A DNA stretch of 64,000 nucleotides from Dryococelus australis (taxonomy: Eukaryota; Arthropoda; Insecta; Phasmatodea; Phasmatidae): assembly GCA_029891345.1 (NCBI GenBank), contig CM056994.1, positions 55,955,251-56,019,250 of the forward strand. The letters are read 5' to 3'. The position numbers were made by a program, and so were the translations under genes. Under the pieces are notes generated by a model. That model saw nothing but the letters and a program-made list of their open reading frames with translations. It was not told the origin of the DNA and ran no database searches. Of the stretch, positions 60,659 to 64,000 are shown one piece after another. Each line of letters begins with the position of its first letter. Position 1 is the first letter of the stretch.

Positions 60659-61687
60659 ATGCCACGAGGTACAGAGCTATCGGACTTCGATAAGGGAATG
60701 ATTGTGGGCTGCCATCTCAGTGGGCTGTCTAGCCGGGCGATTGTACGGAAGGTAAACAGGCCCAAATCAACGGTCACATTCGTCCTGCGTAAGTGGAAGG
60801 TCGATGGACATTGTGCCAATACTGCACGTTCTGGGCGACCTCCAATCTTGACCAACAGAAATAGCAGAACCCTGAAACATGAAATTGTCAAAAATAGGGC
60901 ACAACCCATGGCTACCATCCGACAGGAGTTTCATGAAACAGGAGTTTCGGTTTCCACTGGAACCTTGCGTACAGAGGCCCACCGACTTGGATATTTCGGA
61001 AGAGCAGCTGCACATAAGCCCCATATCACGACAAGTAATAAAGCTCGGCGACTCAGGTGGTGTTTGGACCGTCGCAACTGGACACTGGAGCAGTGGAAAT
61101 CGGTTCTGTGTAGTGATGAGTCGAGGTTTACATTGTTCCGGTCCGATGGACGTGTATGGGTGTGGCGTCTACCCAGGGAACGGCTTCTGCCGGAGTGTAT
61201 GGTGCCAACTAGGGAATTCGGTGGTGGTGGAGTGATGGTGTGGGGCTGTTTCACGGCCTTCGGCGTAGGACCGCTGGTGTTTGTCCGTGGTAGCATGAAC
61301 GCAGAGGCCTATTGTAACATTCTGGATAGTGAAATGCTCCCAACATATGGCGTTTTTACGGAATGAATCCATGTTACTTCCAGGATGATGAATGCCAGGT
61401 GCCATGTTTCAAGGGCTACTATGCAGTGGTACGCCGACAACAATGTTCGCCGATTGGACTGGCCCGCCCAGAGCCTCGACCTCGACCCTATAGAACATCT
61501 TTGGGACGAATTGGATCGCCGGGTGAGGGCTCGTCAGGCGCGGCCAAAATCCATTGCTCAACTCATGGAATGGTTGCAAGAGGAATGGCGACGAATCCCC
61601 GTGGATGTCCTGCAAACACTCGAACAGAGCATGCCAGACAGAGTGGCTGCTGTTGTAGCCGCAAGAGGTGGCCCTACGAGATTCTAA
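60659..61687 (+). pseudogene. Tc1-like DD34E transposase, two offsetting frameshifts
   Basis: Cut-and-paste transposase. From the ATG at 60659 the N-terminal half has a helix-turn-helix (about residues 10-48), the GRPP hook (59-62), a second HTH-like region (about 65-115) and the first catalytic Asp in SDES (residue 153). VMVWGCF follows. Near 61340 a base is lost and the frame ends at a TGA (61364). The correct frame continues as WRFYGMNPCYFQDD, carrying the second Asp (61387-61389). An extra base at about 61390 then restores the original frame, giving NARCHVS and PIEHLWDEL with the catalytic Glu at 61493-61495. Allowing for the extra base, 34 residues separate the second Asp from the Glu: DD34E. 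The C-terminus reaches its stop at 61685-61687. Full length otherwise, so inactivation is recent relative to its divergence. Confidence 0.93.
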
Positions 61688-61721
61688 CGGGGCGACAACC
61701 ACAGAGCAAACATTGTGGACA

Positions 61722-61750
61722 GGTGCCCAATTACTTTTTGGTCGATAGCG
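61722..61750 (-). repeat. right TIR of the Tc1-like element
   Basis: GGTGCCCAATTACTTTTTGG then TCGATAGCG, inverted partner of 60546-60574. Confidence 0.93.
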
Positions 61751-61989
61751 CATTTATATATTTATTTACGAAGAATCGATTTAACTTACACGCATGTCTA
61801 ACTTAATTTTCATGGGTGGCTACAGGATAGATAAAATATTTCAAAATACAGAAATATTTACTTTATTATACATTCTGTAGTTGAAAGTCTATGTGAAAAT
61901 TATATCTGAAATTCAGTTTTCCGGATCTGAGAGCATGTGCACATGCTCCCGTCGCATTTTATGATCCAACCCTTGCATCCGCGCTTGGC

Positions 61990-62265
61990 GTGTGTAATGG
62001 GCGACGTGCCATCGGCCGCTGCCAGATCAGCTGTCATCAGTGGCGGATTGTGCGGCCAGTGACACGTACAGCTCGAGAGTCGGTGGCTGCCTGGTTGAAG
62101 GGGCGACCGAGACATGCGAACTCTCTCGTCGCCTTCATGCGCATGCGCAAAGCACTGAACTGGCGTGCAGTCTTGCCATCTATAACGCACCGCTATGAGA
62201 CCTTCAACGGAGACCAGCGGCGTGTAGCGAGTTTTTATTTTTACAGGATATGCAATTTCTACTAA
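61990..62265 (+). CDS. exon-like ORF with RKALNWRAVLPS peptide
   Basis: A 91-codon open frame. The stretch TARESVAAWLKGRPRHANSL, then VAFMRMRKALNWRAVLPS and ITHRYETFNGDQRR, looks protein-like. RKALNW-AV-P and the Y--FN spacing recur at 39896-39965 with mostly synonymous change in the first half. The homology ends near 62222, after which the frame runs into repeat G (62236 on), so the last 15 codons are probably not coding. The true 5' boundary is uncertain: the first 20 codons lack clear structure and an acceptor may exist near 62030. The family is not recognised. It could be a duplicated exon of a host gene or part of a mobile element that includes repeat G. Confidence 0.4.
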   Translation: MCNGRRAIGRCQISCHQWRIVRPVTRTARESVAAWLKGRPRHANSLVAFMRMRKALNWRAVLPSITHRYETFNGDQRRVASFYFYRICNFY

Positions 62266-62766
62266 CAAACGCAATTTCCAACTTCGCTTATGCTCCACAT
62301 GTATTTACCATTTTATAATACCTAACATTAGTTATAAAAACGGAAACGAAATTAATGTAATAATAAACAAAACTGTGAATATTATTATGAGAGATATTAC
62401 AAATTATAGGAAAACTCCCGTTTTCCCGACCACTTCCACCCACTTTCCAAGGGAAAATGTAGGACTGTAGGACGCAAACAGAACGACTGCTTATCCTGCC
62501 GCAGGAACGCGGTCGAGCGTGTGGCGTGTTGTTGCGTGCGATTTCGATTCATCGCTATTCGCTCCCGTTTGTGGAATAAATACTAGATAGCAGCACTATG
62601 CGTGTACAGTACGGGAGTTACGAAAACTCTGTTTCTCGAATCGGCAACGGGAAACACAGAATTAAATGTGTTTAAAGTTATGGCGAAAACTATAAAGGTC
62701 AAAGATTTCCAAAATGTATAAGGTAAGCATTGCTTTCCTTGCATATATGGAATAAACGCCACTGGC
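62251..62766 (+). repeat. dispersed repeat G, copy 2
   Basis: Direct-orientation homologue of 48655-49137. It is joined on its left to the RKALNW-coding segment and on its right (62767-62880) to sequence resembling the flank of the other RKALNW copy (39970-40070), so all three parts may belong to one duplicated unit. Confidence 0.82.
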
Positions 62767-62879
62767 GGAGACCCTACCATTCCATGACGTAATAATAAAA
62801 ATGTTTGATGCATGTCCCTATTACAATTTAAATATTTTGTACCAGAATATTTATACCTAAAAATTACCGTGAAAACACC

Positions 62880-63204
62880 CGTTTGAGCCATTTACACTAT
62901 CACAAAAACATGCTTTAGTGAGAAATGGAGGAACTGAAAAACGCATACAGAAGCGTAATGTTTCTTAATCCCTTTCGTACGCAGACCTCACTCAGCCACG
63001 TTGGACGGTTTTTTAATAAAACGTTTTCTGCTGTAACTCCGCACACAGTTCGGCGGCCTACCCAGGCGGGCAACTTACTGCTCTGTGCTACAAACCAGAA
63101 TAGTTTGAAAGTGCTTGGTTGCTATACAACTCGTCATTTCTCACACAAATATCACTTACAACTAGTAGCAAAAGTATTATCTTGAATGGGAAAGAACGCA
63201 TAAT
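62880..63204. other. unassigned sequence
   Basis: No recognisable gene. A short ORF (62925-63185) has no domain. Confidence 0.45.
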
Positions 63205-63374
63205 CCCCGGCCGGGCCACTCCGGATTTTCGCATGTGGAAATCGCGCCGGACGATGCCGCTGGTCGGCGGGTTTCCTCGGGGATCTCCCGTTTCCCCCAC
63301 CCCTTCATTCCAGCGTTGCACCATACTCACCTCAAGACCACGATGTTAAGAGCCGCCCAAATCTCTTCACTCAC
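63205..63374 (+). mobile_element. S-family SINE copy 6, head truncated
   Basis: Starts within CCCCGGCCGGGCCACTCCGG, then GTGGAAATCGCGCCGGACGA, CGCTGGTCGGCGGGTTTCCT, GGGATCTCCCGTTTCCCC and tail GAGCCGCCCAAATCTCTTCA. The tRNA-like head and box motifs are missing. It joins the next B element directly. Confidence 0.82.
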
Positions 63375-63736
63375 TCCTCCGCCCTAGGCAAACAAAGTTG
63401 AACCAAGTATAGAAAATTACACCAAAGGGACAATGCATCGGATACGCGTGCACTCAGTGTAATACTATTTTTCATAAGAATTATTTCGTACTAGGGGTTA
63501 CCAATACAACCTTAGTTCCCTGTTTTTATTCATATTTAGAATAAATGAAAGTTTATAATTTATAGACTTAATATAAATAAAAATCCTATTTAAGTAAAGA
63601 GAAGGTACTTTTATGTTAACACAGGTATAAAATTCTTGTAATACGTGTCATATTTAGGAAAGAACTAAACACGTCATACATAGTGTGGTTTTTCAAATGT
63701 TTGTTTTAAAACTATGAAGCAACAACGAATAGACTA
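63375..63736 (+). mobile_element. B-family MITE copy 5 (arm of an inverted pair)
   Basis: Begins in the CTCCTCCGCCCTAGGCAAAC block (the terminal TAGTCCATTC part is missing) and ends ACAACGAATAGACTA. Contains CACTCAGTGTAATACTATTT, GGTACTTTTATGTTAACACA and ATATTTAGGAAAGAACTAAA. Confidence 0.8.
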
Positions 63737-63744
63737 TTATTACA

Positions 63745-64000
63745 TATCGTATATTCGCGGTTTTTTACGAATTTTTTAAATCAAAAGTTTAAAAAAGTCA
63801 CCCCATATATGATGTGTTTAGTTGTTTCCTAAATACGACACGTATTGCAAGCGTTTTAAACTCGTGTTCATAAAAGCAATTTTTAAAAATTAAATTGGAA
63901 TGTCATTTATAATTAACCTATATATTATAATATTTCATCCTTTAAACAATATGAACAAAAACAGCGAGCAAACATATGTGTTGGTAACGCCTAATAAGAA
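63745..64000 (-). mobile_element. B-family MITE copy 6, cut by window edge
   Basis: Begins TATCGTATATTCGCGGTTTT and continues as the reverse complement of B copies (GTTTCCTAAATACGACACGT, ATGTGTTGGTAACGCCTAAT). It faces copy 5 tail to tail across an 8-bp gap and continues past the window. Confidence 0.8.

Larger units (their letters stand above)
60546..61750 (+). mobile_element. Tc1-like transposon, nearly complete
   Basis: The 1205-bp element is bounded by 29-bp inverted repeats that differ at two positions, inserted at TA (60544-60545). The matching right TA is now CA. Contains one transposase gene with frameshifts. Size and layout are typical of Tc1-like elements with short TIRs. Confidence 0.93.

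Noticed and set aside
62925-63185. 86-codon ORF before the SINE
   Set aside because: No domain, no splice signals and no conservation visible within the window.

Overview
This is AT-rich, repeat-dominated nuclear DNA from an arthropod with a large genome. There is no compact coding, no operons and no long ORFs apart from transposase remains. The best lineage clue is a tRNA-derived SINE at about 18170-18422 (minus strand). Its head (GAGCGAGGTGGCGCAGTGG) and 3' part (TCTCTAATGACCTCGCTGTC) match, from memory, a SINE common in Orthoptera and other Polyneoptera, so I infer a polyneopteran insect (locust, stick insect or cockroach relatives). The species is not determined.

Most of the window is nested DNA transposons and SINEs. 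One dominant set of non-autonomous elements has termini of the form TATAG-NCTRTTC or TATAGTCYATTC. Set A has nine copies of about 420 bp, set D five copies of about 190-250 bp that reuse A's ends, set B six copies of about 250-440 bp, and set F two copies of about 1.85-1.9 kb in opposite orientation, 18 kb apart. A, B and F share a subterminal block (GCCCTGCTWAAG..CTACTTG..TTCCKCCGCC), so I infer they share a transposase source. Other elements are a nearly whole Tc1-like element with recognisable TIRs (60546-61750), an older Tc1 transposase relic broken by an A-element (65-985), a hAT MITE with a perfect 8-bp target duplication (13674-14135), a CACGT-rich long-TIR element (12394-13615), a 3.1-kb element with about 0.5-kb inverted arms (50995-54099), a solo LTR with TGTTAC...GTAACA ends and a 4-bp duplication (54724-55615), an E family of about 283 bp, and at least nine tRNA-derived SINEs. 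There is also an 89-bp x4 tandem repeat (21076-21429) and a degenerate array of about 280-bp units (34640-36880).

Host coding sequence is sparse. The most convincing piece is a minus-strand exon at about 29540-29649 that encodes the first half of a WW domain and ends in a consensus splice donor. A second coding signal is a peptide (RKALNW-AV-P) shared by 39896-39965 and 62146-62222, with differences that are largely synonymous over its first half. Weaker first-exon candidates lie at 17137-17214, 57493-57557 and 2305-2418. A CCAAT/YY1 cluster at 58350-58475 looks like a promoter. If genes cross this window, most of it is intron or intergenic DNA.

All calls come from reading the sequence by eye. 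Family names rest on recalled consensus features, not searches. Repeat boundaries are good to a few bases where TIRs or target duplications are cited, and to tens of bases elsewhere.
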